A stretch of 64,000 nt of DNA from Candidatus Bathyarchaeota archaeon (GTDB lineage Archaea > Thermoproteota > Bathyarchaeia > Bathyarchaeales > Bathycorpusculaceae), in the NCBI GenBank assembly GCA_025059195.1, contig JANXDU010000006.1, positions 1-64,000 of the forward strand. Direction: 5' to 3'. Below, in pieces: positions 1 to 8,720 of the stretch. Positions within the stretch are counted from its first letter, which is position 1, and the number at the start of each line of letters is the position of its first letter. A program made the position numbers and the translations under genes. The notes beneath the pieces were generated by a model. It had not been told where the DNA came from. It saw only the letters and a list, made by a program, of their open reading frames with translations, and did no database searches.

Positions 1-492
1 GAATACCTATAAGGGCTTGAAACAACTAAGAATGTTTTGCCTGGTGATCCCCTCACGCGGGGTTGAGAGAATACCTATAAGGGCTTGAAACACTCACTAT
101 GGCGTTTCTCTATCATTTTTTCACCTCAAGTTGCGAGAATACCTATAAGGGCTTGAAACCAGGATTCTTTCAAATATTTCAGCTGTATCTCAACACGGTT
201 GCGAGAATACCTATAAGGGCTTGAAACGACGATTCCATTCTAAACTACGAGAAATCAGGGCTGGTTGCGAGAATACCTATAAGGGCTTGAAACTAAGTTG
301 CCCCACCACGACATTGTGGACGGCAAATTCGTTGCGAGAATACCTATAAGGGCTTGAAACACGGAAGCAAAAGGGCAACCAACGACAAAACAAAAAGTTG
401 CGAGAATACCTATAAGGGCTTGAAACAAGACTGTTCCAATTGCAACTCGCGGGTAGTCTGAAGTTGCGAGAATACCTATAAGGGCTTGAAAC
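1..492 (+). CRISPR. CRISPR array, eight repeats, truncated at the window start
   Basis: A 30-nt repeat beginning GTTGCGAGAATACC and ending GGGCTTGAAAC recurs at 62-91, 130-159, 198-227, 264-293, 331-360, 397-426 and 463-492. Its last 23 nt are at 1-23. Repeats are identical except for one C-to-A change at repeat position 5 in the copy at 62-91. The seven spacers are 36-38 nt and unrelated to each other. The repeat's 3' end (CTTGAAAC) resembles the 8-nt 5' handle of type I-A/I-B/III crRNAs. This suggests transcription on the plus strand with the leader to the left of the window, so 463-492 would be the trailer end. No cas gene is present here. Reading frames across the array, on either strand, are artefacts of the repeat. 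Confidence 0.97.
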
Positions 493-637
493 TCGAGTAT
501 GCCAACTTTTGCCGAGAACAAAAGAGTTTAAAAAGGGTTTAAAATCCCACTGGGGCCCTCTTTCTGGTTTAAGCTCTTGGGAAACCGTTAAATGTGATCA
601 TGTTGTTTTAAATGTGAAGGTGCGTTTGTTGACCATT

Positions 638-1300
638 ATGAAAAGTCAGCTGGCCAAGCTCATTGATTCTACACTTGTTAAGGCTACAGCCACCAAAGAC
701 GAGATAGAAAGGCTTTGTCGGGAAGCCATTCAACACGGTTTTGGATGTGTCATGGTTAACCCGGTTTATGTGGGGCTGGCAGCCTCTTTACTGAAGGGTT
801 CAAATGTTAGGGTTGGCTCCACCGTAGGTTTTCCATTTGGGGTTTCTCTGCCGGACATTAAGGCTTTAGAAGCTGTTAAAGCGGTGGAAGAGGGGGCGTG
901 CGAGCTTGACATGGTCATGAACCTAAGTGCCTTCAAATCCGGCGACTATAAACTGGTTAAGCGGGACATTGAGGCGGTGACAGCTGTTAAACGCATATCA
1001 AGCGACATAATCGTGAAAGTGATAATTGAAACGCCGATTTTAACAAACGAAGAAAAAATAACAGCTTGCAAAATTGTTAAAGAGGCTGGAGCAGACTTTG
1101 TCAAGACTTCTACGGGCTTGTTTGGCAAAGGCGCCACCGTGGAAGACGTCAAACTCATGCGGCAAGTGGTTGGAAGAGACTTTGGGGTTAAAGCTGCTGG
1201 CGGTATAAGAACCTACAAGGATGCCGTTGCCATGATTGAGGCGGGCGCCAACCGCATTGGAACAAGCACCGCCCTCGCAATAATTAAAGGTGCGCCTTAG
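638..1300 (+). CDS. deoC: Deoxyribose-phosphate aldolase
   Basis: A class I aldolase that interconverts 2-deoxyribose 5-phosphate with glyceraldehyde 3-phosphate and acetaldehyde in deoxynucleoside catabolism. From ATG 638 it is 220 residues, the usual archaeal length. The Schiff-base lysine lies in FVKTSTG (Lys156). The second active-site lysine lies in VKAAGGIR (Lys185) and the active-site aspartate in ELDMVMN (Asp91). The frame stays open upstream to 509 but that part is not conserved-looking. ATG 638 has no strong Shine-Dalgarno site. A TTTTAAAT box at 605-612 is placed for a near-leaderless transcript. TTG 626 or 629, behind AAGGTG at 617-622, are alternative starts. The 145 bases between the CRISPR array and this gene are AT-rich and hold nothing else recognisable. 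Confidence 0.95.
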   Translation: MKSQLAKLIDSTLVKATATKDEIERLCREAIQHGFGCVMVNPVYVGLAASLLKGSNVRVGSTVGFPFGVSLPDIKALEAVKAVEEGACELDMVMNLSAFKSGDYKLVKRDIEAVTAVKRISSDIIVKVIIETPILTNEEKITACKIVKEAGADFVKTSTGLFGKGATVEDVKLMRQVVGRDFGVKAAGGIRTYKDAVAMIEAGANRIGTSTALAIIKGAP

Positions 1301-1323
1301 GTTTCAGCCAGACTCATATTATG

Positions 1324-1791
1324 TTATGGGTTGCACCTCTTACCCCATTTTATGAATATTGCAAACATTACAGCTATTGGAAAAAATGCAAGCGACGCGA
1401 AAAAGGCCTGCGGAAACTCTGGCACTGTCACATGTTTTGATATTACTGTAATAACCGCCTCATCAGCAACATATCTTTCAACAATGATATGCAAGGTGTC
1501 CGTTTCACGAGACCAATTGCCCCAGCCCCAAAGCACTATTTTGGAAAAAATATCCTCCATTGATGGGAGGACTACTAATACGGTTGCCCAATCTGACCGT
1601 GAACCCAGTTTTCCCAAAGCTAGTGTTAACTCTATAACGTAACCGTTTGAAGCTTTTATCTTGTCGCCTACACGTAGGAGGTAAGTTCCGTCGCCTTCAT
1701 ACTCTGCTGCTAAAGTTTTCGGCATTAGGGTAAAGCCCAATACAAATACACAAAGGACTATTAACAATTTAACTTTAAGCATTCCTATCAC
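1324..1791 (-). CDS. Small secreted or surface-anchored protein with PEF-type C-terminal tail
   Basis: Family not recognised. The 155-residue product has an N-terminal hydrophobic signal segment (about residues 5-28, ending near LAA). A soluble region of about 90 residues rich in beta-type residues follows. The C-terminal tail has three parts: VPEFPQ, a hydrophobic stretch (about 130-148) and a basic end (KWGKR). That layout matches archaeal CTERM sorting signals recognised by archaeosortases. The same type of tail occurs on the large surface protein at 5451-7424. Inference: exported and either membrane-anchored or processed at the cell surface. It is transcribed convergently with deoC and has no evident operon partner. 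Confidence 0.7.
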   Translation of the reverse strand: MIGMLKVKLLIVLCVFVLGFTLMPKTLAAEYEGDGTYLLRVGDKIKASNGYVIELTLALGKLGSRSDWATVLVVLPSMEDIFSKIVLWGWGNWSRETDTLHIIVERYVADEAVITVISKHVTVPEFPQAFFASLAFFPIAVMFAIFIKWGKRCNP

Positions 1792-1836
1792 TTACACTAA
1801 GTGCAGAAGAAGAATTTAAGCTTTGTGAAATTAAAG

Positions 1837-3786
1837 TTACATCCGTTCAGGCGCCGTTATCCCGACGAGGTTTAAGGAGTTCCTTAAAACTATTCGAACC
1901 GCGTCAACTAGCGCCAATCTAGCGTCGCTCAGTTCGAGCGGCTCTGCCTTAATCACTGGAAAAGCGTTGTAGAAAGTGTTGAATTTGTCGGCTAGGGCGT
2001 TGGCGTAGTCGGCTATAAGATTTGGCTTAAGGGTTTCAACGGCCTCCACAAAGGTTTCCGGAAACTCAGCCAAAGCAAAGACAAGTTCCTGTTCAAGCTT
2101 CTCCTTTAATAGGCGATAGTCTGGTTTTTCTGGTTTTCTTGCGGCTTTGCGTAGTATGCTGCACGCTCGGGCATGAGAATATTGGATATAGGGTGCGCTG
2201 TTCTTTTCAAAGTTCAAGACGCGGTCCCAGTTAAACTCAACGGGTTTAGCTGGATCAACCTCTACAAGCGCATAACGCACTGCCCCAATGCCGACGATTT
2301 CGGCAACCTTCCGCTTTCCCTCATCTGACAATTGAGGCGAGCGTTTTGAAACTTCCTCGTAAGCTCTTCTGGTGGCTTCGTCTAAAACCTCGTCTAGAGT
2401 TATGTAGCGCCCCCGACGGCTTGACATCTTATAGCCCGGCAACGTCACCAAGTTGTAAGCGAAGTGAACTAGGTTTTCAGCGTAATCCTTGAAGCCTAAA
2501 GCGTAAAGGGCAATTTTCAGCTGGAGTTGGGCGAGGGATTGCTCCATGCCTATGACGTTTATGCATTTGTCGGCTTTGTTGAACTTCCAAAGGGTGTAGG
2601 CTATGTCCCTCGTCGTGTAAAGTGTTGTGCCGTCAGCCCGCACAAGCGTCAAGCTTGGCACCTCATAGTCCTTTCTCAAGCCAAGCCTCTCCCGTAGAGC
2701 CAAAACATCGACGACTTTTCCAGCTTCAAACTCCAAAACCCCGCCGAGAAAAGTGACGAAAGGCGTCTGCCTCAATTTCCGAAGGGCTTCCGCCACAAGC
2801 CCACTCCAAACTAGGTCGCTTTCCCAGTCCCAAGAATCATAAAAAACGCCGGCACGGCTTAGAGTTTCCTTAAAACCTTCAAGGCAGAGCTGACTCACTT
2901 CACGTATGAGCCTTTTGGCCCTTTCGTCGCCAGTTTCGTAGGCTTTGTTCAGTTCACTTATGCTTTTCTCGGGATCTGGATCCTCGCCTATTTTTTCGAG
3001 GAGCCTTTCAAAAAGGTCTGGACATTTCTGTTTGAGTTCAAAGGCTACTGACACCCAGTCGTCGAGTTCCCGGCTGATTTTGGCCATTTCTTCATCAGCC
3101 GAAACCATCTTAGCCCTTTCAAGCTCCCTTTTAAGCCTATTTATCTCGACGAGACAGCTGGTAACCGTGTAGATTTTTCCGATAAAATGGTCCGGTTTTT
3201 CCGTGGGTTTTGGCTTGCCCAGTTTCTCGTATCCATAGGCGATTACGGCGGTTTGTCGTCCCACATCATCCACATAATAATGGCGGAAAACAGTATGCCC
3301 CCTCGCAGACAACATACGGGCAAGGGCGTCGCCAAGCATGGGATTTCTAGCTTGCCCAATGTGGATTGGGTGAAGCGGATTCACACTCGTATGTTCAACA
3401 ATTATTTTCTGAGGCTTTTCAACCTTAACCAAGCCATACTCGGCGTCCAGTTTTCGGACAGACTCTATTGTTAGGGCTGAAAACTGTTCAAAGTTAACGT
3501 GAAAGTTTATGTAGCCACCAGCCGCCGAAACCTCTTTGACAAGCTGGAGCCTCGCCTTGTCAACAGCTTGAACAAGCCGCTGCGCTAAGGCTAACGGTTT
3601 TTCACCAGCCTGTTTGGCAAGTTCAAAACATATCGAAGTAGCGAGTTGCCCAAATTCCCAAACTGGAGGCTTCTCAAAGGCAAAATGTTTTATCAAAGCT
3701 TCCTCCATCCGGAGGCTGCCCATAGCCCCTTTTAGTAGGGCTTCGCATTCCTTTCTTAACTCGGCCAACGGGTTTCCTGAAATCAT
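1837..3786 (-). CDS. argS: Arginyl-tRNA synthetase
   Basis: A class I aminoacyl-tRNA synthetase that charges tRNA-Arg in the cytoplasm. The product is 649 residues from ATG 3786; TTG 3789 directly precedes it in frame. An N-terminal Arg_S additional domain (about 1-110) precedes the Rossmann catalytic core. The HIGH-type signature is HIGQ (about 142-145). The KMSKS-type signature is KMSSRRG (about 453-459). The DALR anticodon-binding domain forms the last 120 residues or so and ends in the NLVGITAPERM type of tail usual for the family. The reading frame is intact. The 152-base divergent gap to the next gene holds that gene's promoter. Confidence 0.97.
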   Translation of the reverse strand: MISGNPLAELRKECEALLKGAMGSLRMEEALIKHFAFEKPPVWEFGQLATSICFELAKQAGEKPLALAQRLVQAVDKARLQLVKEVSAAGGYINFHVNFEQFSALTIESVRKLDAEYGLVKVEKPQKIIVEHTSVNPLHPIHIGQARNPMLGDALARMLSARGHTVFRHYYVDDVGRQTAVIAYGYEKLGKPKPTEKPDHFIGKIYTVTSCLVEINRLKRELERAKMVSADEEMAKISRELDDWVSVAFELKQKCPDLFERLLEKIGEDPDPEKSISELNKAYETGDERAKRLIREVSQLCLEGFKETLSRAGVFYDSWDWESDLVWSGLVAEALRKLRQTPFVTFLGGVLEFEAGKVVDVLALRERLGLRKDYEVPSLTLVRADGTTLYTTRDIAYTLWKFNKADKCINVIGMEQSLAQLQLKIALYALGFKDYAENLVHFAYNLVTLPGYKMSSRRGRYITLDEVLDEATRRAYEEVSKRSPQLSDEGKRKVAEIVGIGAVRYALVEVDPAKPVEFNWDRVLNFEKNSAPYIQYSHARACSILRKAARKPEKPDYRLLKEKLEQELVFALAEFPETFVEAVETLKPNLIADYANALADKFNTFYNAFPVIKAEPLELSDARLALVDAVRIVLRNSLNLVGITAPERM

Positions 3787-3892
3787 CAATTTTCGCCTTT
3801 TCCACTCGGCTAACAGTAAATGTGAAAACTATCGTATAAGCTTAACAAACAAGCTGTTTTCACCATGAACTTCGCCTAGTTCTGCTCGATGC

Positions 3893-3902
3893 CTATATAA
3901 AC
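3893..3902 (+). promoter_or_regulatory. TATA-box promoter of the deacetylase-like gene
   Basis: CTATATAAAC lies 40 bases upstream of the TTG start at 3942. A transcript starting about 25 bases downstream of this box would have a short leader. It is one of the clearest archaeal TATA elements in the window. Confidence 0.6.
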
Positions 3903-3941
3903 CAAAAACGGTAGAATCCCGTGGGACGAGGCTGGTAGAGC

Positions 3942-4796
3942 TTGAAGCCGAAAATAGTTTTTTCTGAAAAATGTTTAGAGTATGGATCTTGGCATATTGA
4001 AAGCCCAAAGCGGGTGCAAAGGGCTTACGAGATATTGCGAGAAAAGGGCTACGAGTTTGTTGAGCCGGAGCCAGCAAGCGAAGAAGACCTGCTTAAGGTA
4101 CACAGCGCAGGCTACATCCAACTGCTTAAACACGGAGCCATAGAAGATCCAGACACGCCCGCCTACGAAAACATTTACGAGTACGCAAGGCTTTCAGCCG
4201 GCGCCGCCATCTTAGCCGCAAAGATAAATGGTTTCTCACTGATGAGGCCGCCGGGACATCATGTTGGCAGGAGCGGCGCAGCGCTAGGCGCCTACACGAA
4301 AGGCTTCTGTTACATAAACAACGTAGCGGTAGCCGTAGAACATCTGGACAAGCCCACGTTGATTTTAGACATTGACGGCCACCACGGCAACGGCACCCAG
4401 GAAATTTTTCTGAAAGACCCAAAAGTCGTCTTTATTTCCTTGCATCGGTATCCCCACTATCCCGGAACCGGCGCCTATTCAGAGGCGAACTGTTTAAACT
4501 TTCCATTGCCAGCAGATTGCGGGGAGAATGTTTATTTGAGGACTCTTGAAGAAGCCTTGCGGAACGTGGATATGGAGAGAATTGAAGTTATTGCTGTTTC
4601 AGCTGGTTTTGACGCTTGTGCCGGAGACTTGGCCTCTTTGGGTTTGACGGAGAAAACCTACGGGAGAATAGGGGAAATTTTGGCCTCCTTGGGGAAACCG
4701 ACGTTTTTCGTTTTGGAAGGGGGATACGTCGGCGAGAACGTTGGAAAATCCATAGACGAACTGCTTAAATCTTTCAGCGAACACTTCAAAGGTTAA
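3942..4796 (+). CDS. Histone deacetylase / acetoin-utilisation family zinc amidohydrolase
   Basis: A 284-residue arginase/deacetylase-fold enzyme; members hydrolyse amide bonds of acetyl-lysine, acetylpolyamines or related substrates. The tandem histidines lie in RPPGHHVG (His106-His107). Zinc ligands are visible in DIDGHHGNG (Asp145, His147) and GFDACAGD (Asp224). The transition-state tyrosine is in EGGYVGEN (Tyr262). All catalytic positions are therefore present. The gene starts with TTG at 3942. No acetyltransferase neighbour indicates the substrate. Deacetylation of Alba-type chromatin proteins, of polyamines or of small molecules are all possible; the sequence does not decide. Confidence 0.88.
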   Translation: MKPKIVFSEKCLEYGSWHIESPKRVQRAYEILREKGYEFVEPEPASEEDLLKVHSAGYIQLLKHGAIEDPDTPAYENIYEYARLSAGAAILAAKINGFSLMRPPGHHVGRSGAALGAYTKGFCYINNVAVAVEHLDKPTLILDIDGHHGNGTQEIFLKDPKVVFISLHRYPHYPGTGAYSEANCLNFPLPADCGENVYLRTLEEALRNVDMERIEVIAVSAGFDACAGDLASLGLTEKTYGRIGEILASLGKPTFFVLEGGYVGENVGKSIDELLKSFSEHFKG

Positions 4797-4829
4797 AACT
4801 TATCAACTGGGTAGAACATTTTAGAATCC

Positions 4830-5426
4830 ATGAAACTATATGACGGAAAAGTGGCGGGAGCCCTAATATTTGCTGGCGCCGTCCAGTTTATCCTCGGGAT
4901 GCTGGTGGCAGAATGCCTTTACCCCGGTTACAGTGTTTCAAAAAACTACATAAGCGACTTGGGGGTTGGAGCGACGGCGCCTATCTTCAACTTTTCAGTC
5001 TTTTTGCTTGGTGCAATGGTGCTGGCCAGCGCCTATTTTCTAAGGCAAAGGGTGCAAAGCAGAACCATTTTAGGCTTTTTGAGTTTATGCGGAATTGGAG
5101 CCATGGGTGTCGGAATCTTTCCAGAAAACTCTCCATACATGTTGCACACGGTTTTCGCTTTAATCGCATTTTTATTCGGCGCACTTTCAGCCATAGCTTC
5201 CTACAAGGTTCAGAAACCGCCGCTATCCTATTTTGCAGTGATTTTGGGTTTAACCGCGCTGGTGGCGCTCATTTTATTTGCATATAGTGAAGCGTCTGTA
5301 AATGTAGGCGGCGCCCCTGAAAACGCCTTCTACCTTGGCTTGGGCAAAGGGGGCCTTGAACGCATGATAGCCTATCCAGTGCTGTTGTGGGCTATAGGCT
5401 TCGGCGGATACTTAACGAAGGAATAA
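4830..5426 (+). CDS. DUF998 family integral membrane protein
   Basis: A 198-residue protein with about six hydrophobic membrane segments. It carries the DUF998 signature: a YPGYSVSKNYISDLG motif after the first helix (about 31-45), then a PIFN motif, and near the C-terminus GGLERMIAYPVLLW. The function of the family is unknown; it is loosely described as a membrane protein of bacteria and archaea. It lies 33 bases downstream of the deacetylase-like gene in the same direction and may be cotranscribed. Nothing in the sequence suggests a transport substrate. Confidence 0.85.
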   Translation: MKLYDGKVAGALIFAGAVQFILGMLVAECLYPGYSVSKNYISDLGVGATAPIFNFSVFLLGAMVLASAYFLRQRVQSRTILGFLSLCGIGAMGVGIFPENSPYMLHTVFALIAFLFGALSAIASYKVQKPPLSYFAVILGLTALVALILFAYSEASVNVGGAPENAFYLGLGKGGLERMIAYPVLLWAIGFGGYLTKE

Positions 5427-5450
5427 AAAGGGAAACTGAAAAGAAACTGT

Positions 5451-7424
5451 CTAACGCTTTCTGCAAGCTTTTCTATTCTTGTAAAGCAACGCTGCTAAAG
5501 ACGGGGTAGCCACAGTTACAAACGTTGTATAAAGCACGGCGGAAAACTCGGGGATGATGAAACTTGACAGCATAACCGTGACTTGCCTGTTCCCGTTCAC
5601 GTTTACCGTGGTGGCGTTTCCATAAATTTCATAGGCCACTGCAACATTGTGGGGGCCTTGCAGATACTCGCCAGTAGCATTAATAATGCTGGAAAGCACC
5701 GTTAACCTAACCCACCCGGTTCCATTTGTTCGCCCCTTTGCGGTTTCCTTTCCATCGGCACATACAACGGTTACATTTGCGTTTGGAACATTTTGCCGAA
5801 GAGAATCCACAACGTGGACATCGAGATACCAGTTAACGTATAGCGTTGATTGACCATAAACTTGAAGCTTCACCGTGGCTGTGGAGTTCTCCGCCCAGAG
5901 CACTGAGAAACCATACAAGTAAACAGCTTCAGCTATCGAGTCCGTAGCATTTAACCTAGAAGATCCAGAAATATCCACTTGCTGGGCATAGACTCGATGT
6001 GCACGGATCCTTGAAGAGCCTAACAAAGCCAGTGAAGACAACCGTGAATCAGAAATAATAGTGTCCATGGCGTCTGCAAAGCTAAAGCTCCAACCGTAAA
6101 CTTGAACATTGCTCAATGAAACATTGGGAGCATAACCGCCTGTCCCTACAATAACTGAGCAGTTTTCTAGAAAGTTCCAATAAACGACCAGTTCGGGTTC
6201 AATTCCTTGAACACTGCATTGCGTCTTTAAAGACTGAACACTTAAAGCATTAGCAATTGTGGAATCTGAAACTTGAACCTCCACGTCGTTCGCTGCGTGT
6301 AAATAGTAAATGTTGGCGTTTTCCACAACAACATGGGACTCATCAACTGATCTCAGCAAGGTAATACTGGAAGAACTCAGACGAAGCGCCACATGATTAT
6401 AGAGCGATATTTCCGTAAGAGTGGATTCGGAAACATCGGCGGATGAAGAGCCATACAGTGTTAGGAAAATTAAAGAGCTCAAAACGGGTTGCACACGATT
6501 TATTCGCACTTTACTATTTTCATAAAGCGAAATCCTAAAATGACGGTTATAAGTGTCGATTGCAACGTTATCCACCATCAAACGTGGGTTTCCGCCAACG
6601 GCGTCTCTCAAGGTTATGTTGAACTGGAAGGGGGCTGACTGCATGAAGGCCAAACGTGCATTTTCAATGGTCAAGGTGGCGTTTTCTGTGACAACTATGC
6701 TTCCCCTCATGTAATAGTTGCCAGTAATAGTGTAAACGTCATTGTCTGAAAGCACTAAATCTCCAGAATCAACCTTAATGCTACACCAACTTGTAGACGG
6801 CCAAAAACCAACAAGCGTCTTGTTGTCCCGGTAGCCTACGCGAAAACCCACAGCATCACCTATTTTCAAGCTGAAGTCGTGGGCGTCATCAAAGGAATCC
6901 AATGGATGTGTACATTCGAAATAGTTATAGCTGCCGTCTCCCGTTTCATCGTGATATCCATCCGCTGTTCCCCCGTCGGCCACATCATTAGGCCATGCAT
7001 TGGGCTCGGTTATGTTGTAGAAAACATCGTATGGCGGACCGGTGATCGTGAAGCAGAAAAGCCCGTCGTCACCCCTCTCCGGGACACCGTCATTATCGTT
7101 GTCGAAAAGGAACATGAAAACGTCAAAGTCGGAAAATGTTGCCCCGAAATCGTTGTCAGCTATTTTTGCGGCTAGGTAAAGGTTACCCCCGTCGTTCATA
7201 ACATATATGGTGCCATTGTAGCTTGTCATGTTAAAGTCGATTTTGGCTGCTGCGCTCCACTCTTCGTCTTCGATGACCCCGTCAATTTTTGGAGGTTTAC
7301 GAGCCCAAGCTGAAAGAACAGACTCCTGCGCCATCACCGGAGAAAAATGCATCACCAAAACTACTTGGAGAGCAACAACAAACAAAAGAAACATCAGGAA
7401 AACGGAGGCTATTTTATTTTCCAT
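5451..7424 (-). CDS. Large surface protein: DOMON/CBM9-like domain, beta-helix, Ig-like domain, PEF tail
   Basis: A 657-residue exported protein. A signal peptide spans about 1-33 (ends PVMAQ). Residues about 40-215 start with PKIDGVIEDEEW, typical of the CBM9/DOMON-like beta-sandwich seen in extracellular archaeal proteins. They also hold the acidic runs DNDNDGVPERGDDG, which look calcium-binding. From about 230 to 520 there are short repeated strand motifs with Ser/Asn ladders, like a right-handed beta-helix. A carboxypeptidase-regulatory or Ig-like domain follows (about 535-620). The end is a PEF-type sorting tail: IPEFS, a hydrophobic helix, then KNRKACRKR. It is probably displayed on the cell surface. 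The ligand is not predictable; a carbohydrate or S-layer partner is a guess from the fold. Confidence 0.75.
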   Translation of the reverse strand: MENKIASVFLMFLLFVVALQVVLVMHFSPVMAQESVLSAWARKPPKIDGVIEDEEWSAAAKIDFNMTSYNGTIYVMNDGGNLYLAAKIADNDFGATFSDFDVFMFLFDNDNDGVPERGDDGLFCFTITGPPYDVFYNITEPNAWPNDVADGGTADGYHDETGDGSYNYFECTHPLDSFDDAHDFSLKIGDAVGFRVGYRDNKTLVGFWPSTSWCSIKVDSGDLVLSDNDVYTITGNYYMRGSIVVTENATLTIENARLAFMQSAPFQFNITLRDAVGGNPRLMVDNVAIDTYNRHFRISLYENSKVRINRVQPVLSSLIFLTLYGSSSADVSESTLTEISLYNHVALRLSSSSITLLRSVDESHVVVENANIYYLHAANDVEVQVSDSTIANALSVQSLKTQCSVQGIEPELVVYWNFLENCSVIVGTGGYAPNVSLSNVQVYGWSFSFADAMDTIISDSRLSSLALLGSSRIRAHRVYAQQVDISGSSRLNATDSIAEAVYLYGFSVLWAENSTATVKLQVYGQSTLYVNWYLDVHVVDSLRQNVPNANVTVVCADGKETAKGRTNGTGWVRLTVLSSIINATGEYLQGPHNVAVAYEIYGNATTVNVNGNRQVTVMLSSFIIPEFSAVLYTTFVTVATPSLAALLYKNRKACRKR

Positions 7425-7543
7425 TCAAACTCCTCAAATTATTAGACGCCTACATGCAGCTGGTAAGGCTACATAAGCATTATGAACGCAAAATAAGAAA
7501 TCGAAATCCAAATCTGACAAAGACTTAACAGAAACGTGTGTTT

Positions 7544-8644
7544 TTAAATGAGGCTTAACACTGTTTCCGCAACGAAGTCAACTTGATCGGTTTCTACCCC
7601 GGGGTGAACTGGCAGCGAAAACACTTGTTCTGAAGCTTTCTCTGTTTCCGTAAGATTCAACCGTTTGAACTTGCGGTAGGGTGGCATTGAATGGATTGGC
7701 CATGGATAGTATACTTCGGCGCCTATGCCTTTGCCTCGAAGCTGTTCCACAACAGCGTCCCGCTTGTATCTTGAAGCCTCTTTGAGCCTAACAGTGTAAA
7801 GGTACCAGCTGTTTCTGCAGTTTGGCTGCTCCTTTGGTAATTGTAGGTTTTCTGTTCCCCAGAGTTTCGCTGTAAGCCTTTCGGCGTTTTCCCTTCGTTT
7901 AGCCAAAAACCCCGGAAGCTTTTTTAGTTGAACAAGGCCTATGGCGGCTTCAATTTCGGGCATTCTGTAGTTGTGGCCGACGAGGGTGGACATGTATTTT
8001 TGCTTTTCGCCATGACAACGTATAAGCCTCAATTTTTCAGCTAACTCACTGTCATTTGTTGTTATCATACCGCCTTCGCCGGTGGTCATGTTTTTGCTGG
8101 CGTAAAAGCTCCAACAGGCAACATCAGCATAAGCCCCCACGGGCTTACCATTATACATTGCACCGTGGGCTTGGGCGGCGTCTTCGATAACCTTTAACCC
8201 ATGCTTGTCAGCTATTTCCCGTAGGGGTTTCATGTCCGCTGGTGCACCGTAAAGGTCCACGGCAATTACAGCCTTCGTCCGCCTTGTTATGGCCTTCTCG
8301 AACTCTTCGGGAGAAATCGTATAAGTTTCAGGGTTTATGTCCACGAACACTGGTTTCGCGCCAGCCATGACAACCGTTTCAGCCGTCGCCACAAAAGTGA
8401 AGCTTGGAAGGATTACTTCGTCGCCTCTCTTTGCGCCGGAGGCCACAACAGCCATGTGCAAGGCGGCGGTTCCACTGTTCACGGCGATGGCGTATTTTGC
8501 CCCAACAAGCTTTGCAAATTCTTCCTCGAACCCTTTAACCATCGGCCCAGCGCCAAGTCCATGCGTGAGTATGCCACTCTTTAAAACTTTGATGACAGCT
8601 TCGATTTCCTCCTCTCCGATTTGCGGAGCGTTTATCGGAATCAT
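7544..8644 (-). CDS. DegT/DnrJ/EryC1/StrS-family sugar aminotransferase
   Basis: A 366-residue fold-type I PLP enzyme that aminates keto-sugar nucleotides, as in perosamine, bacillosamine or UDP-amino-sugar synthesis. The cofactor lysine is in SFYASKNMTTGEGG (about residue 187). The aspartate that contacts the pyridine nitrogen is in VIEDAAQAHGA. The C-terminus has the family's VHPGVETDQVDFV region. The length is standard. Neighbouring genes are not sugar-modifying, so the substrate is unknown. A role in glycans of S-layer or surface proteins such as that at 5451-7424 is possible but inferred only from proximity. Confidence 0.9.
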   Translation of the reverse strand: MIPINAPQIGEEEIEAVIKVLKSGILTHGLGAGPMVKGFEEEFAKLVGAKYAIAVNSGTAALHMAVVASGAKRGDEVILPSFTFVATAETVVMAGAKPVFVDINPETYTISPEEFEKAITRRTKAVIAVDLYGAPADMKPLREIADKHGLKVIEDAAQAHGAMYNGKPVGAYADVACWSFYASKNMTTGEGGMITTNDSELAEKLRLIRCHGEKQKYMSTLVGHNYRMPEIEAAIGLVQLKKLPGFLAKRRENAERLTAKLWGTENLQLPKEQPNCRNSWYLYTVRLKEASRYKRDAVVEQLRGKGIGAEVYYPWPIHSMPPYRKFKRLNLTETEKASEQVFSLPVHPGVETDQVDFVAETVLSLI

Positions 8645-8720
8645 GGCCCAGCCTCGCTATTATGCTCACCTCGAAATTATTAAAAACTTGCCTTAAACAA
8701 AGAGCAAAAGAAGAGGCAGA

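Noticed and set aside
255-521. Minus-strand frame with a repeated FQALIGILAT sequence
   Set aside because: It is a read-through of the CRISPR repeat on the opposite strand, not a repeat protein.
509-637. The first 43 codons of the long frame before deoC
   Set aside because: They start within sequence just after the CRISPR array, lack family likeness, and the conserved protein begins at ATG 638.
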